From the NCBI GenBank assembly GCA_030490835.1, contig CM059973.1:47868008-47932007 (forward strand): 64,000 nt of DNA. Reading direction: 5' to 3'. The position numbers and the translations under genes are program-made. Origin of the DNA: Annona cherimola (Eukaryota; Streptophyta; Magnoliopsida; Magnoliales; Annonaceae). The notes below the pieces were generated by a model. The model did not search any database and was not told where the DNA came from. It saw only the letters and a list, made by a program, of their open reading frames with translations. Of this stretch, positions 23,535 to 34,269 are shown piece by piece. Numbering within the stretch: the stretch's first letter is position 1; each line of letters starts with the position of its first letter.

Positions 23535-23557
23535 GATTTCCTTTAGATAAGGAAATC
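23535..23557. repeat. Perfect 9-bp stem hairpin (copy 2)
   Basis: GATTTCCTT, TAGAT loop, AAGGAAATC, the counterpart of 20095-20115. Confidence 0.85.
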
Positions 23558-24025
23558 TATGTTAAAAATGTAGGAAAAAATGTTTATATGTATGTGTTAA
23601 AAAGGGATTTATGGATGAATAACCTCCTATGATTGATTTCATAAAATAGTTTGATTTCAGGTTGCTTAATGGCATGCAAAAGACTGTGTAATTTCCCTTT
23701 ATGTAAAAAAATGATTGATATGTGGACAATTATTAATTTTTTTAGGTTATAGACAGGGGATAGCATAATTGCATAACTTTTGTAAATAAAAGGTCCTGAA
23801 ATGGAAACCAAACAAATATTAGAGAATATAATTTATTTATGGAAATCCAAAGGATTTGAAATTCTTTTATTAAAAGGATTTTAAGATGTATTGTTTCTCA
23901 AACATTTCAAATGTTTATAAAAATATTTTACTCAAAACGTTTCTAAAGGAACCTAAGGAAGGTCATCCTAGAACTAGATTTTAAATAACAACTAGTTAAA
24001 GTGGGTGTGCTCGCTTACAAGTTGA

Positions 24026-24189
24026 CACAGACTGCGGTCTGTGATGTATTTTTAAATTTTTTTCTTAAATATAGAGTTCGGTCTAAGATTTTTTGTGTAT
24101 ATGGATGCAGGTTGCGGTCTGTGATCCCGGTTTAAAAGGACATGGGCTGCGGTCTGTGGTTCTTCAAACCAAACGGACTGCGGTCCGTT
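24026..24189 (+). repeat. Four 7-bp hairpins with TGCG loops
   Basis: Stems at 24026-24043 (CACAGAC/GTCTGTG), 24106-24123 (TGCAGGT/GTCTGTG with G-T pairs), 24141-24158 (CATGGGC/GTCTGTG with G-T pairs) and 24172-24189 (AACGGAC/GTCCGTT). All have the four-base loop TGCG. As plus-strand RNA, three of the four form C(UGCG)G, a UNCG-type tetraloop. Confidence 0.85.
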
Positions 24190-24553
24190 ATAATAGCGTA
24201 CGGTGCACCAGTACAAGTAATAGGCAAGTTGTAGAGCACGGTTGGGATGACTGGGGCCCACTCTACATAAGGCCAAGTCGCTAAGGGATGGCAGGAGTGC
24301 CAGCGGCGCCCTCCCTGAGATGGGAGTAGAATATATAAAAAGTCGCTGGGCTAGCGTGTTGTTAAGGATTCTCTTCCAAAAGGTAGCATGATCACTTATT
24401 AAGTGCCACTACTGGATGGGGAGAATTACATTTGCATATGTTTTGCTTTTCAAAAGCCCAAAGATTGGGATATATAAGCATCTATACAAAAAGTTATCCT
24501 AAAAGGGATTTTTATGAGCTAATATGCATAAGTTACCTTAAACGAGAGGGTGT

Positions 24554-25196
24554 TTTACACAAAAGTGTAAATAACAGGAATTAAAGGAAATGTATTTATG
24601 CAAATGCATTTATGAAAATGGTTTACGTATTTTGTTTACCTTGTTTGTTATAAACAAGCCCAAAGACGGGGATTATGAAAAGGATTTATGTGAAACTTGG
24701 ATTGGACATAAGAATGTCCTTTTCTAAAGAGCCTAAATGATAAGGGTTTATGGACATGAGAATGTCCAATGTTATTGTGTTGGAAATAAAAAGTGTTTTA
24801 GGACATATGAATGTCCATTGCCAAAGGAAGCTATATGAAAAATATTTTGAGACATAAAATGTCTCTTGGCTAAAGGATTTTATGATGGCTTATGTTAATG
24901 ATATTTTAGGACATGAGGATGTCCTCCGTTGCCTAAGGATTTATGTTTTTTTGGACATAAAACGTCCACTGGCAACCGATGATTTCATGTAATGGCTATG
25001 AACATTAAAAATGTTCATATAAGATTAAAGGGAACTCATTAGAGAAGGTAAAACGTATATGTTTTGCCTTAACAAGCCTTGGCGTGGCTTGTAAATGATT
25101 TTAAGAATCAATGTTTTATGATAATGTTCAAGGACATAGAATTGTCCTCATGAACACAGGATTTCACGATGACATTTTAGGACATATACATGTCCT
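24554..25196. repeat. Array of about ten short hairpins, GGACAT/ATGTCC family
   Basis: Inverted repeats with 5-9 bp arms and 3-8 base loops at 24554-24571 (TTTACAC/GTGTAAA), 24704-24719, 24751-24768, 24801-24816, 24849-24865 (GAGACAT/ATGTCTC), 24908-24925, 24952-24968 (TGGAC/GTCCA), 24997-25019 (TATGAACAT/ATGTTCATA), 25131-25148 and 25179-25196. Spacing is irregular (about 30-130 bp) and intervening sequence is not repeated. Confidence 0.9.
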
Positions 25197-25740
25197 CAAG
25201 AAAAAGGTATTCCCAATGTTTATGAAAAAGGTTTTCAAGAAGCCTTGCCCTAAAGATAAAATGCTTGCTTACTGAGTTGTCACTCACGTTTTGTTTTCCT
25301 AACCCTTAAACATGTACCAGGGAAACTCAGAAGGTTGCGAACCTAAGATGAGAAGAAAAGTACGTGATGATAGCCATAAAGGCTATGAGGAATGGAAAAG
25401 CATGAATATGCTAAGGTAGGCTAATTGTGTATGTAAACTTAATTAGAATTTTAAGTTCTATATGATCCAAAGATTGAATGTATGAATGTATGGATGTGAA
25501 AATGTGATGCTTAAGTTAAGAAATCTTTCGCTGTAGAAAGGTATAAAAAGATGCTACGTGTTTATGTATATTTGAACTTAGTTAGAGTTCTAAGTTCCAT
25601 GGGAATTAATGACTGAATGTATGCAAGTATGATATGTACAATGATTGAGTGTGTAATGACAGGCATGTAAAGATGCTATGAATGAAATGATGAATTTTAT
25701 TACAAGTGAAATGTCACAATGTGTGATGATTATCATGTCA

Positions 25741-27987
25741 AGTTATGAATGATGACAGATGAATAGTAGAGAATTATTTGCACCATCCCTTAAAATCATC
25801 ATTTTAAATTCATGCTTTCATTTCCAATCCATGTATGAAAATGCAATGCGTTCATTCACACATAACATTCATTCACACATAACCTTCCTTTGCCTCCACC
25901 TCTTGGGAGGACGCCGTCGGCACACAACCCATACAACTCGGCAATAGTGAAGAGGGATCCCCGATCCTACTTCCTCCACTAAAGCCTCTTTCTCATCATA
26001 CAACACACATGTGCACATGTCCATAAACATAACATGATATCAATATGCCGGCATAACTTTCATAAAAAATCATAAATATTCATCATTTCAAAACATTATA
26101 GGAATTCAAAACATTATAGGAATGGCCAACCTTAAACACATTTCATAAAACATGTGAGCAAACAATTTGCAATCATTTAAAACATTTTAGAAAGTTTTGC
26201 TTGCTTACCTCCTCAGTCCGTGTCCTCCACCTTTTCCTTTCTTATTTTTTTCCTATACAAGGAAAATGGATATTTTATCCATCCATTCTATGTTTACTTT
26301 CCATGCTTGCTTTATAACCTTTCATTACCTCATTCCCATAGAGGTTAATCGTATAAAGATACTTAGTCATTACTCATTTATATGAATTTTTATCCATAAA
26401 TCCTTTAAAAATTCCATCCATATATCCTCATAAAATATAAAAATAAATCTCAATTTTTTCCCCAAATCACGCTGTTTACTGTTCATAATTACTGTAGCAC
26501 ATTACTGTTCACGTTACTGTTCATCCGAGGTTACTGTTCACAGAGACGTGGTTACTGTTTATGGGTTCCAAAAATTGATATTTTTTCCAAAAATAAAAAT
26601 TACCATGACATACCTTATGCCTAGTATATCATAAGACATTTCATACATTTTGAATTTATCATCATTTACTTGGCCAAATAAATCATTTTCTCCATATACT
26701 AAAAATCAACATAAATTCACTTAAGCATAATCCTTAATTTTAAAAATCCTGAAATTAATATATCATCATTCCAACATCATATTTATTATAATCATAAATT
26801 CCAAATCATCATTTATCAAATTTGGAGCATTATTTCCACATATCATACATGATTTCCCCGAATGCTCTATCTTTGCTCCAAATTTTCGATGTTTCGGTAT
26901 GATTCCAATTAAGCATTATAACTTTACTTATTTTCTCATGCTTAGGCATTTTCTAAGCATGATTTTACCCTACTTAACATACAAAATAAATTTGGGAAGA
27001 AATTGCTTACCTCAAGTGGAGAACTTCTCATTTCCTTCCCATTTTCTCTTTCCTTCCTTCTCTCCTTCTCTCTCTATGGCCAAAATGTGTTTTGGGGGTG
27101 GGAATGCTTGAATTGCTCAAGCTTGGAGTGCCTTTGGACGTCCACCCCTGCCCCCTATTTATATTTTTTTATTTTTCACATATTTGCAATTTACCCCCTC
27201 TTGCTTGAGGTGTAAATTTGCAAATGTGTTTTTTTCTAATTTTAAAAGGTGCATGGAGCATTGTGCAGCCCCCCTAGGCCTGCTCCAGCAGCCCTATTGC
27301 AGCCCTATTTTTACCTATTTTTTTATTTTTTTAAAATTAATTAATTTAGGCTATATTAATTCTAGCCATTGATCTTTGATGAGGATGATCATGGGCCATT
27401 GGATCATGCCCCAAAAGTCCATGCTCCAGCAGCAATTGCAGGCTTTGCATTAATTTTATTTAATTAAAATTAATCAAAGTCAAATGCCATTAATGAAAAA
27501 GTAAAGTTACTTTTTCCATTTTCAAATGACATTTAATCTTGACCCTTAATTCATGATCCTTGATTAATCTTGGACCATTCATCATATCCATCATCATATC
27601 TTGGCCACCCATAAAAAATTTCATCTTGATCCGATGTCCGGATTGCAAGATATGAATATTTCTTCATTTTCTTCAAAAATCAATTAAAAATCCGAAAATT
27701 CATATTTTAATCCAAAAAAAACATTTTTGTCCTGTAGTGGGAAGCTTCCTTTTTCGTCTTTTATGATTAAGTTAATCCAAAGTGATTAACTTAACATATT
27801 TCCTTAATCCCACGTTTACTATTCACATTTCACTATTCACGTGCACTATTCATCCGAATTTCCTGCATAAGTATTTTAACCTTCATTTCCATATATTTCA
27901 TATCCATCAATATATATTTCTCAAATATATTACCTAGGGTTTACAACCCTAGGGTTTTGTACACGTCTCAAAGATCGGGGTTCCACA
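25741..27987 (+). repeat. LTR-like repeat, forward copy, ending at 27987
   Basis: AT-rich non-coding. 26160-26260 (AGAAAGTTTTGCTTGCTTACC block) matches 12785-12840. 26990-27090 ends in the CT-rich tract seen at 14030. The right end CGGGGTTCCACA reads TGTGGAACCCCG on the minus strand, a plausible LTR 5' end, and a coding frame resumes at the very next base. The left end is not resolved. It has repeated TTACTGTTCA motifs at 26471-26560 and TACTATTCA motifs at 27815-27856. Confidence 0.6.
26471..26560 (+). repeat. TTACTGTTCA motif cluster
   Basis: TTACTGTTCA or a one- or two-base variant occurs about six times in 90 bp. A variant set (TACTATTCA, three copies) lies at 27815-27856 in the same repeat, and both sets include a following CATCCGA block. 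Confidence 0.85.
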
Positions 27988-30073
27988 TGGGGTGAACTGG
28001 GCTTGGTAATGCCCTTTGAGATTAGACGCTTCAAGGAACCAGACGTGGAGGAGACTGAGGCTGTTTGTGTCCAACACATCGATTCCTTCAAGGCCTACCC
28101 TGGGATCATCGGTTGCAGCTTTCACTGCACTGACTAGGTTGCGGAAGGAAAAGAGTATATTCGTCGTGACACCGAGCCAGCCAAGAAGACCTTATGGGAG
28201 TTAGCTGCTGAAAAGGCAGCTTCTCAAAAGGACCAGAAACCTATGGAGACTTGGAGTATGTTTCTTCTCTCTTTTCTTTTCTCTTTTTTTATGCTTTTAT
28301 CCTCACTTATTCCCTGCTCTTTTTTTTTTTTAGAATACAATGTCAAGCTTCCCGAGGTTGTATATCCGCCAAGGCCAATCAATCGCTTTTGGTTTCCCAA
28401 TCGTCCCACCAACTCAGAGGCTACAGAATCATTAATAATGCTTGACACTTGTGGCAAGAAGCGAAAAATTTGAAAAACGAGGGATTCATCTCCAATTGCT
28501 GGACTTTCAGATCCTTCACAAGGAAAAGATTCCTCAGAGCAAGAAGAAGCTGTGAGACCTTCCAAAGTTGATATACCAGGAGAGTCTGATAAAAGGTCAT
28601 ATTCCCTTTCCAAGCCACCTGAACCATCTGAGGAAGGGGTCGTTGTAGCAGAGCCGACTGTCGCCATAAACCCTTCTAATGACCACGAAGTGAGTAAAGG
28701 AATGCGCGCCGAGGCGAAGAACAACTCCCCTGTGCTACCGAACTCCAGCGACCATGTTCTGAGTGATCTCTTGGGCTTTCATGTAGATCTAAACATGGGT
28801 CAGATTAACCAACCGATGCGGTCTTGTGATAGTGGGCCTATATTTTCTGATAACATCTTCATGAGAGATTTTCTGGGGGTTTGGACTCCCGAGGCATGTC
28901 AATCTCCTCCTTTTATAGCCCAAGATACTCCTGTGAAAGCAGCTTCTCATTCAGGGTCTGGTTCGGGAGGGGAAATCCGCTCGGAGGCTCCACGTAATCA
29001 CCTAGAAGGCGCGGGTATGAATTTTGAAGGTAAACTCCTTTTTTTTTCTTCTTTTACACATTTTTTTTTGAACAGCTGCCTTAGTTGTTGAAGTATCTGG
29101 TGACGATGCTCATGGCGGGAAGAATTCAACACCGATAGAGCCGTTACCTGTTTCTCCTACCTCACCAGGTATTTGTATTTCGGCTTTTCACGTAGTTAAC
29201 TTGCTGTTCTGACATTTTGACCTATACTTTTCAGCCTTAGGACCTGGTCACTCAGGTGGTCCTAACTTTAGTTCAACCGGTCCTAGCACTGGCGCGAGCT
29301 CAAGTGGGGCTCGTCAGCTTCCTGATGTCAAAGATCACTTCTTGGATCCTTTGCATCATTTCTTTTCAACTTTCAAGGTGATCAGGGCGGAGCAGTTAGA
29401 GCAGCGGGATCTCAAACGTTTGAGGCGCGCAATAGCACAATTCAAGGGATGCATCGTTTCTTCTTTGGGGGACATGAATTCTCCTGATGATATCACTGAA
29501 GCGTTGGATATTTGTGAAGACTTTTCCATAGTCCTGGATAGGCTCCAACTTCGCGTTTCTAGTTTTGGTGACGTCATACTCTCACTCGAGAAGTTACGTG
29601 CCCATTGGCGCGAGCTCGAGGCTGCTGCACGACCCCTGGTTTCTGTAAAAGATCTAGCGTCCGCAGAAGTCGACCTTGCCAAATGTAGAGATAGCCTTGC
29701 TCAACTTAAGGAACGTAACCTCCAGGCCGCAAAGGAGATGGAAGCTAAAAAGATGATTGCCGAGGAGATTCGAGCGTCCATAGCGGCCAAACAGGCCGAG
29801 GTCCGTCGCATTGTCACTTCTATCTTTGTGGATAGAAGTAGACTAAATTCGTTGATTTCTACCTCCAACGATCTTCAGGCTGAAGTTGACCTCTACAAAG
29901 TAAGAATTGATTCAGAGAGTCGGGATATTTCTTCTATGGAGGCTAAAGTCGAAGAGTTGCGAGCGTATACAGTTCCTCCTGCTGATGTAGTGAACTCTAT
30001 CCGAGTTTTGAAGGAGTCATTTTCTTCTACAAGGGAGACTGTAGAGATTCTTTTGCAAAATTTTGATGTATGA
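27988..30073 (+). pseudogene. Truncated multi-exon gene with coiled-coil C-terminus, antisense extra ORF of the Tat element
   Basis: A plus-strand frame opens exactly where the upstream repeat ends (27988, WGELGLVMPFE). GT-AG introns that keep the frame can be placed at 28256-28333, 29030-29075 (only 46 nt, unusually short) and 29169-29234, joining to the last exon, which ends at 30073. Two in-frame stops, TAG at 28135 and TGA at 28471, break it. The C-terminal ~240 residues are charged, helical and coiled-coil-like (ELEAAARPLVSVKDLASAEV, AKEMEAKKMIAEEIRASI, RVLKESFSSTRETVEILL). The middle is Ser/Gly/Pro-rich. The 5' part is missing. It ends 15 bp from the end of the convergent gypsy pol. Antisense extra ORFs between pol and the 3' LTR are known in Tat-lineage elements, some related to plant mobile domain proteins. 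I cannot see that domain in what remains, so the identity is inferred from position. Confidence 0.6.
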
Positions 30074-30088
30074 CTCCTTTTGTAACTT

Positions 30089-31213
30089 TTATGGATAATA
30101 TCTTTTTAAGTAATTCCCATTTACAGTTGCTTTCACTTGATTCTCGCAATTAATAACTTCATATGTGCCATTTCCATAGATCTTCTCAATGATGTAAGGC
30201 CCTTCCCATTTAGGCTCGAATTTACCAGTAAGTTTGCCCCCGGCCATAAGCTCTGTGCGTAGCTTTAGCACCAAATCTCCTCTTTTGAATGAGCGATGCC
30301 TCACGACTTTATTGTATGCTTCGACCATCCGAGCTTGATAGAGTTCGATTCGTTGCCGTGCTTGAACTTGTTTCTCATCTAGTGCCTCGAGCTCGTCGAA
30401 GCGAAGTTTGGCTCGTTGTTCAGTAGTTAACCCAGAATGGATAGCAACCCTTAAAGATGTTAACTGAATTTCCACTGGTAAAACTGCTTCTGCGCCAAAA
30501 AGTAATGAATATGGCGTTGCTCCCGTTGCAGTTCGATGTGTGGTTCTGTAGGCCCACAGTGCTTCGGATAACCTCTCGTGCCAATCACGCTTATTTTTCA
30601 TAGTGGTCCTTTTGAGGATTCGAATGATATTTTTGTTAAATGCCTCCGTTTTATCATTTTTGAATGGCGTGCCATTATCTGAGGTGATTTGATAGGGAAC
30701 ACCATAATGGTAGATGATTTTGTGCTTGATAAATTCAACCACCTCTTGCGCTCGGACTCTCTTGTAAGCGTTAGCTTCTGCCCATTTGGGGAAATAATCC
30801 GTAGTGGCTAAAATATATAAGTGTCCTTTAGATGATGACGGATTTATCGGACCGACAATATCAAAACCCTACCAAGAGAAAGGCCACGAAATAGGTGGTG
30901 GAGGCCACGAAATAGGTGGTGGAGACATTACTGAAGCAGGAATATGATAAATATCTCCATGCATTTGGCAGGCTTCACAGGATTTTGCAAAATTGATGGA
31001 GTCTTGGACCATTGTGGGCCAATAATAGCCCAATGTTTTGATCCTATGATAAAGGTGACGTCCAGATTGGTGGGCGCCACACTCGCTGGAGTGTGTCTCT
31101 TGAAGAACCTGACAAATATCATTCCCGTTGATGCAGCGAAGCCAAAGCCCATCAAAAGCAATCCGATACAAGTTATCTTGAAACACGGTATATCGCAAAA
31201 CAGCCTTTCTTAG
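30089..31213 (-). pseudogene. Tat gypsy integrase
   Basis: Same frame as the preceding RNase H segment, after a TAA at 31214. The N-terminal zinc region is visible (HSSECGAHQSG, GYYWPTM, CEACQ). A TAG at 30869 splits the core just before GFDIVGP (first Asp near 30862). The second Asp is in TSDNGTPF (near 30679). The Glu block (TEAFNK) follows after only 10 intervening residues rather than the usual 35, so roughly 25 codons of the catalytic core are deleted in frame. WAYRTT, GATPYSLLFGAEAVLP and the C-terminal KWEGPYIIEKI remain. A small tandem duplication near 30880-30925 repeats PPPISWP. Inactive. Confidence 0.92.
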
Positions 31214-32665
31214 TTACTTCCTCGCATTTGGATCATCTGGTTCAATACCATATTTGAGGTAATTGATGATAGGGATGCGCCAGTCATCATTGTTTGTAGT
31301 TACCTCAGATACACACCGTCCAATTTGATTTACTTGGAGATCTTCGTCATCTTCTAATCTTTGTACTCGAATTGTCATGTCATCAAGCTCATTGAAAGCG
31401 AGGATACTGGCTAACTTTGATAGTGCATCAGCAACTACATTTTCTGACCGAGGGACGTGCTCAACAGAAATAATTTTGAACTTTACCAATAAAGTTTGAG
31501 CTTTATCATAATATTTTCGCAAATGAGGCTGGTGTACTTCGTATTGATTATTTAACTGTTTAATAACCAATTTAGAGTCCCCAAATATTCGCACAAATAA
31601 AATATCTGATTGCAAAAGGAGTTCCATACCAATGATCAAAGCCTCATATTCAGCTTCATTGTTTGTTGTGCTTTTTCCAAGAAAATACGAGTGCGGGAAT
31701 AAGTCTTTATGAGGGGAGACTACGACAATTCCAACGCCAGCTCCGGATGGCTTTGAAGCGCCATCGAAATACATTTGCCACATCGGATCATCATTTGCAT
31801 AGAAAACCTTCTCATCAGGTAGGTTTTCTAAGATAGGAAATTCTTCTTCAAGCGGATGAGCTGCTAGGAAATCTGCTAATACTTGTCCTTTCACTGCCTT
31901 TCGTGGCACATATTTGATATCAAATTCAGATAACAACAGTGACCATTTTGCTAGGCGTTCTGAAAGCATCAGTCTAGTGATCAAGAATTTAAGAGGGTCA
32001 GCTTTCGATATAAGTATGATCTGATGCGCGAGGAAGTAATGTCTTAGCTTTTGTGCCACAAAAACCAATGCTAGACAAATCTTCTCGATTGAGGAATAAT
32101 TGCATTCAACTTGCAATAATCGACGACTGAGATAATATGCGGCTTGTTCTTTGCCTTGGGCATTTTCTTGTGCAAGCAATGCCCCCAGTGATTGTGAACT
32201 AGCAGCTATATAAAGAATGAGTGGCTTTCCTTTTACTGGGGTCGTCAAAACAGGAGGATTTTGCAGCAATTCTTTAATGGCTTGAAAAGCCTGTTGGCAT
32301 TTCGCGTCCCACTGGAAAGTTGTATCTTTCTTCATCAATTTGTGGAAGGGCTGGCACCGGCCGGACAAGTTGGAGATGAAATGCCGGATATACGACAATT
32401 GACCTTGCAGACTCCTAAGTTCTCTGAGATTCCGTGGAGGCGGCATATTTTGAATTGCTTCTGTCTTGAGTGGATCGACCTCGATTCCCCTTTGGCGGAT
32501 TATGAATCCGAGGAATTTTCCGGATGATACTCCGAATGCACATTTGAGAGGATTCATTTTGAGATCATACTTTCTTAGACGCAGAAATACCGACCTCAAA
32601 TCTTCTTTATGCCTATTGTGACCTTCAGATCTTACGACCAGGTCATCGACATAACATTCAACAGT
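31214..32665 (-). pseudogene. Tat gypsy RT thumb, degenerate RNase H and second RNase H
   Basis: Begins with the catalytic YVDDLVV block of RT (about 32657-32637), which is in this frame and not that of the upstream RT segment. RT thumb follows (KCAFGVSSGKFLGFI). The first RNase H (ILYIAASSQSLGALLAQE) has Ala in place of the usual catalytic Asp, as expected for the degenerate domain of Tat elements. A second RNase H has all four acidic motifs: YFDGASKPSG, NNEAEYEALI, FGDSKLVIKQ, VADALSKLA (codons near 31770, 31650, 31573, 31420). It ends at a TAA (31214) in frame with integrase. Confidence 0.93.
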
Positions 32666-33543
32666 TTGTGTAACATATCATGAAATATATTTTGCATGGC
32701 CCTTTGATAAGTTGCGACGGCATTCTTAAGACCAAAAGGCATGACTTTGTAGCAAAAGACACCCATCGGTGTTCGAAATGCTGTTGCGGCTTCATCTGCT
32801 GGAGCCATCTTGATTTGATTATATCCCGAATATCCATCCATAAAGGAGAATGTGTCGTACAGAGCTCTGCTGTCGATTAGCAAATCAGTGAAAGGAAGAG
32901 AAAATTCATCTTTAGGGCATGCTTCGTTTAGATCTCGAAAATCTACGCAAATGCCGATCTGCCCGTTTTTCTTTTTGACAGGAACAACGCTAGAAATCAA
33001 TTTTGGAAATTTGATTTCCCGAATGAATTCAGCATCAATGAGTTTTTCAACTTCCTTGATGATTTGTTCTTCGAGCTCTGGTCGAAACCTTCTCGGAGCT
33101 TGCTTGACTGGCTTTTTATCACGCGTAATATGCAGATGGTGCATTGCAACCGCGGGGTTGAGACCTGGCATTTCAGAATACCCCCAACCAAAAACATCTT
33201 TGAATTCACTTAAAAGTTGCCTCAATGTCGCCTTTTCTTTTTCGGCCAGGTTTTTGGCAATAAAAATGGGTCTCGGGTCCTCCTCAGTCCCGAGATTGAA
33301 TTCCTCAAGTATGTCAATAGTAGGCTGCCCTCCATCCTCAATCACAGGTGGAGCATCCTCTGGTTCCATTAATGCAGTTGCTGGAGTCATCGCTTGTGGA
33401 GATGCAGTAGGTAGTGGCAAAATCGACATCTTCTTCTTCTTTATACCCAAGGCCAAGTCGTTTGTTACCCTTTTGATAACCAGGGGGTCTTTCGGATAAC
33501 GGGATAGGGATGTCCCTTCCGAGGCCTGATAAATGTGGTTCAT
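32632..33543 (-). pseudogene. Tat gypsy reverse transcriptase, fingers and palm
   Basis: Contains VVPVKKKNGQIGICVDFRDL, CPKDEFSLPFTDLLID, FMDGYSGYNQIKMAPAD, TAFRTPMGVFCYKVMPFGLK. The frame is lost just before the YVDD box, at an A-run on the coding strand near plus 32665-32667, where one base appears to be missing. The N-terminal 150 residues hold the usual linker between protease and RT (LLSEFKDVFGWGYSEMPGL, HHLHITRDKKPVKQAPRRFRP). It overlaps the C-terminus of the preceding segment in another frame, marking a frameshift near 33420-33500. Confidence 0.93.
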
Positions 33544-34269
33544 CGGGATAGAACCCCATCAAATCCATAATTTTCTTACTTTCTCTGTTATAGCGATGGA
33601 AATCCCATTTCTTGAGCTTAGCCGTGGGCAAACAAGAGGATTTGTTAGGGCTAGCGTAAACCTTGCCATATTGCTTTATGAAATGTCTTTGGGTGAATTT
33701 TTCATCTTGAGGTTCCTGCATACTTGGAATAGATACATTAAACTCCACGAGCATAGCTAAAACCTCATCGAGCGTTTCCTTAGGTTTTTGATTTTGGTGA
33801 GAGGCCTCAGTGGCCATTCCGTCACTCTCACAGCAAAGTGGCTTGGCTTCCTCATTGGCCTGATTCCGGAATCTCCGAAGAGCTTCCAGATCCACCTCAA
33901 ACTTGGGGGAATTGGCACGAGGTGGTTTAGCAACCTTTTTCAGGACTTCGAGGTCCAAGTAGAACCGTGAGCCTGCAGCAGTGTTGCATAGCTGGTAGGA
34001 GGTGGTATGGTCGCCCCCTGTCATTGCCGCGGTAGTGGATGTACTGGATCGAGGCTCATATTTTTAAATTTTGTTTGAAACTGAGCCCTTGGTTCTATCA
34101 TTCCTCGTCCATGACCGCGCCCTCGACCACGACCTTGACCTTCCATCTTCTCACCCTTTGAGAATATGTCTGTGCATACTAGGGCGGGGGGAGCCTGAGA
34201 TACCTCCTGTTGTCCTTCTAGTGTGGTTGGTTCAATTGCTTTCATTGATGTGTTGACAGCAGATGCCAA
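33338..34269 (-). pseudogene. Tat gypsy protease-RT linker region, frameshifted
   Basis: Two overlapping minus-strand frames (34269-34021 and 34024-33338). Includes RGRGRGHGRG, SRFYLDLEVLKKVAKP, and the GLGYKEEED segment. Such Gly/Arg-rich and charged linker sequence lies between protease and RT in Tat elements. Frameshifts near 34250, 34020 and 33450 break it. No catalytic domain is recognised. Confidence 0.75.

Larger units (their letters stand above)
20641..25740 (-). repeat. LTR-like repeat, inverted, longer copy with hairpin arrays
   Basis: Non-coding 5.1 kb. 20650-21700 corresponds to the reverse of the 13950-14590 end of the family and 22200-24000 repeats 18600-20600 in direct orientation. 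25270-25315 matches the reverse of 11895-11945. It adds two structured regions absent from the other copies, at 24026-24189 and 24554-25196. From about 25400 to 25740 I see only AT-rich sequence with TATG/ATGAATG runs. No coding region is supported. Confidence 0.6.

Noticed and set aside
24554..25196. CRISPR array interpretation of the regularly recurring hairpins
   Set aside because: Plant DNA, unequal spacing, variable repeats and no associated genes.
28224..28724. 166-aa minus-strand ORF
   Set aside because: Antisense to the spliced plus-strand gene, whose frames join across introns, and crosses an intron.
32852..33499. 215-aa plus-strand ORF
   Set aside because: Antisense shadow of Tat reverse transcriptase.
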